Source: Desulfotomaculaceae bacterium | Lineage (GTDB): Bacteria; Bacillota; Desulfotomaculia; Desulfotomaculales; Pelotomaculaceae | Direction: 5' to 3' | NCBI GenBank assembly: GCA_028704035.1 | Contig: JAQVLS010000023.1 | Location: forward strand, 1-12,869 | DNA: 12,869 nt | In this document: positions 6,092-12,425 of the stretch, in pieces | Layout: each line of letters starts with the position of its first letter | Numbering within the stretch: the first letter of the stretch is position 1 | Notes under the pieces: model-generated | What the model was told of the DNA's origin: nothing | The model's input: only the letters and a program-made list of their open reading frames with translations | Databases searched by the model: none | Translations under genes and position numbers: made by a program

Positions 6092-8494
6092 ATGCGTGAT
6101 TTATCTCAGTTTATCAACAGTTCCGAGATCCTCAGAGAGCTAACGGGGCAGACTTACAAACCTCTTCTGGCTGTCCTGGGACCCTTTAACTCAGGCAAAT
6201 CGACACTTTTAAACAGCCTGCTTGGCCTCAAGCTCAGCCCGGTGGGAGTCCTGCCTACAACTTCCCGCCTGATATATTTTGACTACGGTAGTTCCTTCAG
6301 AGCATCAGTATATAACTTGCACAGAAAAGAAGTGTTTTTGCAACCGGCAGAACTGTACTCCTTTCTGGCCAAAGATAATGTTTCCGGCGAACAGGTTAAG
6401 ATCGTGGTCCCGGCGCCCATTTTAAAAAAGTGCAGGCTTTTGGACACTCCCGGGATAGATTCTCCCGACAGGGAATCGCTAAACATCTCCGCACTGGCCG
6501 CTCAAAAAGCCGATAAGATAATCTACCTTTTCCACCAGAGAGGGATTGATGAGAGCAGCCGGCTGTTTTTGTATAAACTTGCTTCAACCTGGAAAACAAA
6601 AAACCTTAACGATATTTCTTTTTGGCTGAACTGTAACTTGGGATCAAGCGACGGCACTTCACTGGAAACTTCGCGCTCAGCGCTTAAGGAAATATTTATG
6701 AGTCCGGCAAGAATTCACACCATTAATACCCGGGTGCGGGAAAACATTGAAACACTTCGCCTTTTTCTAGAAATGCAGTTAGCTCAAGAAAATCTACGGC
6801 AGGCCGCCAGAGAACTGAGAAAAATAGACGCCGATATTCCGCGCAAATTAAAAAAAGTCGCCTCAATTAAAGATGAGACGCTTTTTCTGGCCGAGTTTTG
6901 GAGTATACAGCAAATGATCCAAAAAAACCTGGAAGCCAGCCGGCTCATTCATACAGCACCCTCTTTTGTTCAAGAACTGGATCACAGATTGGCATCGATG
7001 AGCTCAGTAAACCTTATGGTAGCAGAAAAAAAAGCCGGCGGCACAGCATACCGCCCCCGCCCGCAAACAATTAGAGAAAACCGGAAAGTTCTTCAGGACA
7101 TAATCAGGCAGCTTGTAAACGATCCTGTGATTAAAGAATATATTGACCGGCTGAGGCTTGAGAAAGTCTCCAGTTTAATCGCCTCTGAACGCTTTACAGT
7201 GGTAGTTGCCGGCGGTTTTTCAACCGGCAAGTCAACCTTTATCAACGCCCTGTTAAAAGATGATATCCTGCCTGCCGCTGACGGGCCAACAACATCCGTG
7301 ATTACCAGAATATCGCACGGCAGCGCCAAAAAAGCGATAATTCACACACCCCTGCAAACAACCGTGCAGGTCTATGAGCAGGTTGGAGACAAAGCCGTCT
7401 TGCACCGGGCTGTGCTGGAGGCGCTAGAAAGATGGATAACAGTGGATGGATCCGGCATATCACTTCTAGAAGCGTTTATTGACGGAAGCTTTAAAACCGT
7501 TGACTCCCGGGAAATAGCCTTACTGCTCAAAAGAACCAGGGAATTATTTGTCGCCGGCGCTTTCGCCAGGACTGCCCGTACAGCTCAGCCGTCCATCTAC
7601 AGGCGTATACCTGTTAAAGCGCTGAAGGGCGGTCAGGCGCCGCAAAAAATAAGGGTCACATTCCAAAACCCGGGCGCCAGGGAATTCGATATCTCGGAAC
7701 CGGCGGCTCTTCAGCGCTTCTGGGATGCCGTGGGGCTGGACTGCGCACTTAAAGTCAGAGAAGTAGAAATCCAACATCCCTCAGAGTTACTTGAACTAGC
7801 GGTATTTGTTGACACACCCGGACTGGATTGGATTCAAAGGCGTCACCACCAGAATATATCTTTCAATATAAAAAACAGTGAAGTCTGCCTGGTTTTTCTA
7901 AACGGCAAACACATCTTAAGCGGCCTTGAAAGGAATGATTTTAATTCCTTATTTTGGCTTAAGGATATGGGGCATGCCGGAAAAAGAGAGTTTTTAAAAG
8001 ACAATGAAAAGATATTTTATGTGATCAGCTTTGCCGACACTCTCACCCCGCCGCAGCGGGAGGCGGTTTACAATTATGTCATGAGCTTCCTGAAAAAATC
8101 GACCTTCCCTAAAATATTCATGATCTCCGGCCTAAAAGGTCTCACCGGTACGGAAAGCGGAATCAACAGCCTTTTAAAAGCCCTGGAAGAGGTCGTCTTG
8201 AAGTATCGCGGCAGAAAATTTTACCTGGACAGGTTAAACGACATATATTACATTCTTGAAGCAGCTACTCAAAAAATAAACCAGGCGGCGCTCCGATCCG
8301 TGCAGCCGACTAATGATGAGAAAAAAATGCTGCACGCTGCACTGCAGGGCTTAAGGGAATACAGATTGCAGATTAAAAACGTCCGAAACACAATTTATGT
8401 TACCGGGAGGTTTGGAATAAGTGGAAAACGCCAGACATTTAGACGAGCGGTTGAAGAGGATCATACGCGAGATCAGCATACGGACCGGCGGTGA
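6092..8494 (+). CDS. dynamin-like GTPase with two tandem GTPase modules
   Basis: This 800-residue protein has two dynamin-type GTPase domains. Module 1 has P-loop GPFNSGKST (30-38), a switch-I threonine in LPTTS and switch-II DTPG (from 118). Module 2 has P-loop GGFSTGKST (374-382), GPTTS and DTPGLDW (from 574). The usual fourth motif (N/TKxD) is degenerate in both: WLNCNLG in the first and ISFAD in the second. Helical, charged stretches follow each G domain (about 220-340 and 690-770), as expected for stalk bundles. Tandem architecture is known from Bacillus DynA, but that protein is about 1190 residues, so this is a compact version. No transmembrane helix is visible. Bacterial dynamins bind and remodel membranes. 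The ATG at 6092 follows CGGAG by a 9-10 base gap. The last 26 or so residues (after TGRFGI) look out of frame: arginine-rich, and replaced in the next frame by plausible helical coding sequence. A frameshift near 8419 is possible. Family sure, role inferred. Confidence 0.88.
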   Translation: MRDLSQFINSSEILRELTGQTYKPLLAVLGPFNSGKSTLLNSLLGLKLSPVGVLPTTSRLIYFDYGSSFRASVYNLHRKEVFLQPAELYSFLAKDNVSGEQVKIVVPAPILKKCRLLDTPGIDSPDRESLNISALAAQKADKIIYLFHQRGIDESSRLFLYKLASTWKTKNLNDISFWLNCNLGSSDGTSLETSRSALKEIFMSPARIHTINTRVRENIETLRLFLEMQLAQENLRQAARELRKIDADIPRKLKKVASIKDETLFLAEFWSIQQMIQKNLEASRLIHTAPSFVQELDHRLASMSSVNLMVAEKKAGGTAYRPRPQTIRENRKVLQDIIRQLVNDPVIKEYIDRLRLEKVSSLIASERFTVVVAGGFSTGKSTFINALLKDDILPAADGPTTSVITRISHGSAKKAIIHTPLQTTVQVYEQVGDKAVLHRAVLEALERWITVDGSGISLLEAFIDGSFKTVDSREIALLLKRTRELFVAGAFARTARTAQPSIYRRIPVKALKGGQAPQKIRVTFQNPGAREFDISEPAALQRFWDAVGLDCALKVREVEIQHPSELLELAVFVDTPGLDWIQRRHHQNISFNIKNSEVCLVFLNGKHILSGLERNDFNSLFWLKDMGHAGKREFLKDNEKIFYVISFADTLTPPQREAVYNYVMSFLKKSTFPKIFMISGLKGLTGTESGINSLLKALEEVVLKYRGRKFYLDRLNDIYYILEAATQKINQAALRSVQPTNDEKKMLHAALQGLREYRLQIKNVRNTIYVTGRFGISGKRQTFRRAVEEDHTRDQHTDRR

Positions 8495-8615
8495 AATTAA
8501 TAAAACCCTGCTGCATGATTTTGCCCACAGCACCCGGGGCATCCTGGAAGAACATTACCGGCAGGAAACCACCAGGTTCCTGGCGCTGTTTAAAAATGCT
8601 GTTGACAAAATTTAG
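8421..8615 (+). CDS. small helical protein, or frameshifted C-terminus of the dynamin-like protein
   Basis: This 64-codon frame starts with GTG at 8421, 10 bases after GGGAGG (8405-8410), and overlaps the dynamin frame by 74 bases. The product is charged and amphipathic (for example HLDERLKRIIREISIR and TRFLALFKNAVDKI), with no membrane segment, and looks like genuine helical coding sequence. Two readings fit. It may be a translationally coupled small gene. Alternatively, it is the true end of the dynamin-like protein: dropping one A around 8419-8420 joins TGRFGI directly to VENARHLDERLKR in a continuous frame and gives a protein of about 840 residues. The second reading explains the non-coding look of the present dynamin tail. 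A sequencing error or a real mutation cannot be told apart here. Confidence 0.55.
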   Translation: MENARHLDERLKRIIREISIRTGGEINKTLLHDFAHSTRGILEEHYRQETTRFLALFKNAVDKI

Positions 8616-8639
8616 TCTAAAAAGGAGGTGTAAATAGAT

Positions 8640-8939
8640 ATGGCACACAAGATAGAACGGGGTGTGGTGGAAAAAACCGGGGACGAATTGATCCAACAAA
8701 TGATTGGTGATATTCTTATCGGACTAAAAGCAAAAATGGTACGGCCTGTCATGGACGGAAACGCTAAAATAACCTCCCGCCTGGAGGAATTTGAGACCGG
8801 TAACCAGATAAGAAGCGCTGAAATATTAAAACAGCTGGAAAGACTGGAAGGCGAGGTGCAAAAATTACCTTTGGTAATACTTACTGCCATTAGAGACGCA
8901 ATCAATCAGGCCGGCGGAGGAGATCAGGATGAACACTGA
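8640..8939 (+). CDS. unrecognised small coiled-coil protein of the dynamin cluster (99 residues)
   Basis: An excellent ribosome site, AGGAGGTG (8623-8630), lies 9 bases before the ATG at 8640 and 25 bases after the preceding stop. The product is soluble, rich in E, K, I and L, and mostly helical. A likely coiled coil spans about residues 45-78 (TSRLEEFETGN, then EILKQLERLEGEVQKL), followed by a short amphipathic helix and an acidic glycine-rich tail. I recognise no family. Its stop codon overlaps the start of the next frame by 11 bases, which argues for coupled translation and a shared complex with the tail-anchored protein. A regulatory or adaptor role for the dynamin-like protein is inference only. 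Confidence 0.7.
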   Translation: MAHKIERGVVEKTGDELIQQMIGDILIGLKAKMVRPVMDGNAKITSRLEEFETGNQIRSAEILKQLERLEGEVQKLPLVILTAIRDAINQAGGGDQDEH

Positions 8940-9189
8940 AAAGCTGCGGAATCAATCTGAACTGGTCAGGTCGCTGGCGTCGACCATACATAAAAAAATG
9001 ATGGCGCCGTCCGCTGTCAGGGCAGATATAGCAGGCAGGGACATACAACAAATTAACCAAAAGCTGGCCATGCTGGAGAAGGAACTTTCCCACCTGAACA
9101 GATACTGCCGTTTGACCCGATTTTTAGCCCTTTCGCTGGCGGCGGTAGCCGCCTTCCTGGCCCTCTTGCTATTCTATACAGTAACTTAA
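8929..9189 (+). CDS. unrecognised tail-anchored small membrane protein of the dynamin cluster (86 residues)
   Basis: The ATG at 8929 follows GGAGGAG by about 6 bases and lies inside the end of the preceding gene (ATG overlap of 11 bases). Residues 1-60 are polar and helical, with a heptad-like stretch (INQKLAMLEKELSHLNRY). Residues 62-84 form a single hydrophobic helix (FLALSLAAVAAFLALLLFY), and the protein ends two residues later. With basic residues just before the helix (R-x-x-R), the bulk of the protein should face the cytoplasm with a C-terminal membrane anchor. I recognise no family. As last gene of the cluster it could recruit the dynamin-like GTPase to the membrane; that is inference. 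Confidence 0.75.
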   Translation: MNTEKLRNQSELVRSLASTIHKKMMAPSAVRADIAGRDIQQINQKLAMLEKELSHLNRYCRLTRFLALSLAAVAAFLALLLFYTVT

Positions 9190-9215
9190 AAAAACGGCGC
9201 TTTGCGCCGTTTTTT
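9189..9215. terminator. perfect bidirectional rho-independent terminator
   Basis: AAAAAACGGCGC (9189-9200) and GCGCCGTTTTTT (9204-9215) form a perfect 12-bp stem with a TTT loop. The T-run downstream serves the plus-strand dynamin cluster, and the mirror A-run serves the minus-strand gene whose stop is at 9214-9216. Confidence 0.92.
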
Positions 9216-9549
9216 ATCCGCTCTTTTGTCCCCGGTCATTCCTCATCATGGCGTAAACGAATGCGCTCGCTCCGGAAATAATCAGGACCTTGACGATAAA
9301 ACCCATTGTTTCCGCTTTAAACCTTGATTTTTCTTCCTTCAATTTTACTGCGGGATCTGATTTTAAATCTATATAAGCACCCTTGGTTTCAAATAAAACC
9401 AGCTGTTTTTCCAGCTTTGCCATTCTTTCCTCATGTTTTGATATGCCACTCATAAAACCTAGAACCTGAATGGCCAGGAAAGCTAGAGTAAATAGGATTA
9501 GAAGCGTCCGAGGGTTATTCACAAACATTCCCCTTTTCCTCTTTGGCAT
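9214..9549 (-). CDS. unrecognised membrane protein with two transmembrane helices and a coiled coil
   Basis: A minus-strand frame of about 111 residues from ATG at 9549. A basic head (PKRKRG) precedes helix 1 (about residues 14-34, TLLILFTLAFLAIQVLGF). A charged loop with a short coiled coil (SKHEERMAKLEKQLVLFE) follows, then helix 2 near the end (FIVKVLIISGASAFVYAMM) and a short basic tail. The positive-inside pattern puts both ends in the cytoplasm and the loop outside. The start is uncertain. GGTGGAG sits only 2-4 bases before the ATG at 9549, an upstream TTG at 9573 is in frame, and the ATG at 9528 has AGAGG 9 bases before it. I know no family. It converges on the dynamin cluster and shares its terminator. 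Confidence 0.7.
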   Translation of the reverse strand: MPKRKRGMFVNNPRTLLILFTLAFLAIQVLGFMSGISKHEERMAKLEKQLVLFETKGAYIDLKSDPAVKLKEEKSRFKAETMGFIVKVLIISGASAFVYAMMRNDRGQKSG

Positions 9550-9585
9550 AACTCCACCATAATATAAATTCAATCAATTTTAGTT

Positions 9586-9591
9586 ATTATA
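9586..9591 (-). promoter_or_regulatory. possible -10 box for the two-helix membrane protein
   Basis: TATAAT reads on the minus strand at 9591-9586, about 37 bases before the ATG at 9549. No convincing -35 box is visible at the right distance in this very AT-rich stretch. Confidence 0.3.
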
Positions 9592-9733
9592 GATTAAACT
9601 TATTCTTTATAAGATTATCGCAAAATATCAATTTAAAATAGTTAAAAATCATTTAACTCTAATACAAATTATAAACCACATTTATACATAACACAATCTG
9701 TAAGCATTATTTCACTTAATAACAATTACAGTA

Positions 9734-9742
9734 TGGTATAAT
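9734..9742 (+). promoter_or_regulatory. extended -10 promoter for the phosphohexomutase gene
   Basis: TGGTATAAT is a perfect TATAAT with a TGn extension. A weak -35 (CTTAAT, 9715-9720) lies 16 bases upstream. The leader to the TTG start would be about 48 bases. The 9574-9775 interval is strongly AT-rich and appears to hold only these divergent promoters. Confidence 0.55.
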
Positions 9743-9780
9743 TATCCTGGTTAGGTAATTTGCTTTAATAATAAAATGCT

Positions 9781-9787
9781 AAGGGGG
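9781..9787 (+). promoter_or_regulatory. ribosome binding site that selects a TTG start for the phosphohexomutase
   Basis: AAGGGGG lies 9 bases before TTG at 9797. The upstream in-frame ATG at 9776 precedes this site and has none of its own, so it is not used. Confidence 0.65.
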
Positions 9788-9796
9788 TCGGTAGTA

Positions 9797-11179
9797 TTGA
9801 CAGATATTAACCCGCAAATCTTCCGGCAATATGACATCCGCGGGGTAGCGGAAAGGGATCTGAAAAACGAAACCATCGAGCTGCTGGGAAAAGCTTTTGG
9901 CGCTTATATTAAAAAGTCAGGAACTAAACAAGTCTTAATCGGTAGGGACAACCGCCTCAGCTCAGGCCGCCTGCGGGACGCGATTATCCGGGGACTGTTG
10001 TCCGTTGGCTGTGATGTTGTTGATATAGGCCTGGTGGTAACGCCGGTCTTGTACTATGCCCGTATCCATTACGGGATAGACGGCGGGGTAATGATCACCG
10101 GCAGCCATAACCCACCGGAAGATAATGGCTTTAAACTGGCACTTGGCGACGGTACCATATATGGCGAGGACATCCAAAAACTGAAGGAAATGATGATTGC
10201 CGGCATATTCCCGTCCGGACAAGGCAGCCTGGAGGAACGAGACGTACTGCCTCACTACCTGGCCATGTTAAAAGAAAAAATAGTGCTGGGTCCGCGCAGG
10301 TTAAAGGTAGTGGTTGACTGCGGCAACGGTACCGCTTCACTTGTGGCTGTGCAGATTCTGGAGAACTGGGGCTGTGAGGTTATCCCTCTCTACTGCGAAT
10401 CCGACGGCTCCTTCCCCAACCACCAACCTGACCCGGTCAAAACCGCCAACCTTACTGAATTGAGGAAAACTGTCACAGAAACAGGCGCAGACCTGGGCGT
10501 CGCTTTTGACGGTGACGCTGACCGGATTGGGGTGGTTGACGAGGCCGGGGGAATCATCTGGGGAGACATATTGATGTGCTTGTACTGGCGGGAAGTTATG
10601 GCGGCTCACCCCGGCGCCCAGGCCATTATCGAGGTAAAATGTTCCCAGGCGCTGGTCGATGAAGTCGTCCGCCTGGGCGGCAAACCCTTCTTTTATAAAA
10701 CGGGGCATTCTCTGATCAAGGCAAAAATGAAAGAAATCGGCGCTGTATTTACCGGTGAGATGTCGGGGCATATATTTTTTGCGGACGAATATTATGGCTA
10801 TGACGACGCTTTCTACGCTGCGGGTCGTCTCTTGCGGCTGCTTTCCAACACTAACGAACCCCTGTCAAAAATGCTGGCCGGTATACCTAAATATTACTCA
10901 ACGGCGGAAACAAGGGTACCCTGCCCCGATCAGGATAAGTTCAGGGTAGTAAAGAACCTGGTAGAGCAATTTAAACGCCAATATGAAGTAATCGACGTAG
11001 ATGGGCTACGGGTTCTGTTCGGAGACGGCTGGGGTCTGGTCAGAGCTTCAAATACCCAACCGGTCCTGGTTGCCCGGTGCGAGGCCAAGACTTCGGCAGG
11101 TCTGGAAAGGATTTGCGGTATCATGATGGGCGCCCTGGAGCAATACCCCGAGGTCGGGAAATTCAACTGGGAGTACTAA
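9797..11179 (+). CDS. phosphoglucomutase/phosphomannomutase (alpha-D-phosphohexomutase family)
   Basis: A 460-residue cytoplasmic enzyme that interconverts hexose 1-phosphate and 6-phosphate through a phosphoserine. This supplies mannose-1-P or glucose-1-P for nucleotide sugars, glycans and polysaccharides. All four family motifs are present. The active-site serine lies in TGSHNP (S103), and the magnesium loop is DGDADR (238-243). The sugar-specificity loop is GEMSGH (320-325), and the phosphate-binding loop is RASNTQP (416-422). The N-terminus INPQIFRQYDIRG is typical of bacterial PMM/PGM (AlgC-like) proteins. The GEMSGH form is the one found in enzymes acting on both mannose and glucose phosphates, so I avoid choosing one substrate. 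Length is normal for the family. The start is TTG, chosen by its ribosome site. The gene has its own promoter and is followed at once by a strong hairpin. Confidence 0.95.
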   Translation: MTDINPQIFRQYDIRGVAERDLKNETIELLGKAFGAYIKKSGTKQVLIGRDNRLSSGRLRDAIIRGLLSVGCDVVDIGLVVTPVLYYARIHYGIDGGVMITGSHNPPEDNGFKLALGDGTIYGEDIQKLKEMMIAGIFPSGQGSLEERDVLPHYLAMLKEKIVLGPRRLKVVVDCGNGTASLVAVQILENWGCEVIPLYCESDGSFPNHQPDPVKTANLTELRKTVTETGADLGVAFDGDADRIGVVDEAGGIIWGDILMCLYWREVMAAHPGAQAIIEVKCSQALVDEVVRLGGKPFFYKTGHSLIKAKMKEIGAVFTGEMSGHIFFADEYYGYDDAFYAAGRLLRLLSNTNEPLSKMLAGIPKYYSTAETRVPCPDQDKFRVVKNLVEQFKRQYEVIDVDGLRVLFGDGWGLVRASNTQPVLVARCEAKTSAGLERICGIMMGALEQYPEVGKFNWEY

Positions 11180-11181
11180 GT

Positions 11182-11210
11182 AGGTGCGGCTTTAGCCGCA
11201 CCTGCTATTT
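11182..11210 (+). terminator. rho-independent terminator after the phosphohexomutase gene
   Basis: AGGTGCGGC (11182-11190), loop TTTA and GCCGCACCT (11195-11203) form a perfect 9-bp stem, followed by GCTATTTT. The T-run is short and interrupted, so some read-through into the next gene is possible. Confidence 0.75.
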
Positions 11211-11277
11211 TCGCACCTCTCCTTGCGTTTTCCGTGTCTCAAAGAGTGTATCCCATTTCTACTAAACTCATATTATA

Positions 11278-11283
11278 TATAAT
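11278..11283 (+). promoter_or_regulatory. possible -10 box for the toroid-fold protein gene
   Basis: TATAAT lies about 25 bases before the ATG at 11308, in a T/A-rich run. The matching -35 (TTTCTA near 11256) is weak. The 11211-11307 gap holds nothing else I can see. Confidence 0.3.
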
Positions 11284-11307
11284 AAATGCTATTGTCGGAG
11301 TGATGAG

Positions 11308-12330
11308 ATGGGATACACCGCTGGAGCCTCAGAAATGCTTTGCGCCCTTAAAAGCAATATGGCGGCACAGCTATACTGGCTGAAAAGCTGCCGGATCCTA
11401 AAGCCTGGAAACCCCGCTGACGGGGCTATCACCAGATACCCGGACCAGGGCTGGATAACGCCGTATTTCGCAAATTTTGCTGCCATGGCCATGCTGGAAG
11501 AGCCATCCTGCTACTTTTCAGTTGAGCGCTACCTGGACTGGTACTTGCGCCACTTGGAGGAAAACGGTACTATCCTTGACTATCATTACGACGAAAATTT
11601 TAATACCAAAACTACCGCGCCCGATTCCGAAGACGCTTATGCGGGAACTTTCCTGTCTCTTGTTTTTAAATACTACCAAAAAACAGGCCGCACAAACTGG
11701 ATCAGGGAAAACTTGCCAAACTTAAAAAAAGTAGCGCAAGTCATTATAAACCTGATGGACCGCGACGGCCTGACATTCGCGTCAGCCGGCTACAGGGTAA
11801 AATACCTGATGGATAACTGTGAAACATACCGCGGGTTGGCAGATTTTGCGGTAATGCTTGAGCATATCGGCGAGCAGGAAGCCCGGTATTATAAGGCTAA
11901 AGCGAGAGCTATCGCCAGGGGTATAGAGAAGGTGCTTTTGCATCGCTTCCTCAATTACTACCACCCCAGCAAAACCGGGTGGCTTAAACCTGGAATTAAC
12001 CTGAAAATATTTTACCCTGATGCCGCCTGCCAGACCTTTCCCGTACTGTACGGGCTGATAGAACCGGAATCAGACCGGGGCGTCCGTCTTTACAATATTT
12101 TTAATGAGCGCCACGGCAACTGGATTACCATAGAACCGCCTGATTACCCCTGGATGGTCCTAGGCCTTTACGCCTGCCTGCACTGGGATTACAGCAAGGC
12201 TTATGAAAAAATCCGTCACGCCAGGAAAGCATATATCGATACCGGATCCGGCAATTGGTTCTGCGCGGAGAGCGCTTTTTTTGTACTTACCTGCGCCAGG
12301 CTGATTAGGGACCGGGACAGATGGCTATAA
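11308..12330 (+). CDS. predicted alpha/alpha-toroid (six-hairpin glycosidase-like) protein, 340 residues
   Basis: The protein is rich in tryptophan, tyrosine and aromatic-acidic pairs and is built of repeated helix pairs. Such segments include YLDWYLRHLEENGTI, EDAYAGTFLSLVFKYY, CETYRGLADFAVML, and near the end YPWMVLGLYACLH and GNWFCAESAFFVL. This is the pattern of the six-hairpin (alpha/alpha)6 glycosidase fold. There is no signal peptide or membrane segment, so it should act in the cytoplasm. The substrate is unknown, and I cannot assign a glycoside hydrolase family or name its catalytic acids. The ATG at 11308 follows GGAG by 7 bases. It lies downstream of the phosphohexomutase behind a terminator, which fits a role in trimming or building a sugar polymer. 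Fold call is moderate; function is inference. Confidence 0.72.
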   Translation: MGYTAGASEMLCALKSNMAAQLYWLKSCRILKPGNPADGAITRYPDQGWITPYFANFAAMAMLEEPSCYFSVERYLDWYLRHLEENGTILDYHYDENFNTKTTAPDSEDAYAGTFLSLVFKYYQKTGRTNWIRENLPNLKKVAQVIINLMDRDGLTFASAGYRVKYLMDNCETYRGLADFAVMLEHIGEQEARYYKAKARAIARGIEKVLLHRFLNYYHPSKTGWLKPGINLKIFYPDAACQTFPVLYGLIEPESDRGVRLYNIFNERHGNWITIEPPDYPWMVLGLYACLHWDYSKAYEKIRHARKAYIDTGSGNWFCAESAFFVLTCARLIRDRDRWL

Positions 12331-12360
12331 CGGCATCGTTTTTAATCCACAGCCGTACCC

Positions 12361-12389
12361 GGGACAGTAAGGAAAAAATATGCTAAAAT
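12361..12389 (+). promoter_or_regulatory. promoter of the inositol monophosphatase-family gene
   Basis: GGGACA (12361-12366; 4 of 6 to TTGACA), a 17-base spacer and TAAAAT (12384-12389) with a TGC extension directly before it. The leader would be about 30 bases. It suggests that the gene is expressed separately from the upstream one. Confidence 0.5.
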
Positions 12390-12425
12390 TTAATACATTC
12401 CGGAGAGAACAAAAGGAGCAAAACA

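Noticed and set aside
6092..9189. Known LeoABC or DynAB dynamin system
   Set aside because: Those are built of separate or full-length dynamin proteins; here one short double-headed protein is followed by small unrecognised proteins, so equivalence is not supported.
10337..10771. Minus-strand open frame of 144 codons inside the phosphohexomutase gene
   Set aside because: Antisense shadow of a strongly conserved enzyme, with no ribosome site or recognisable domain.
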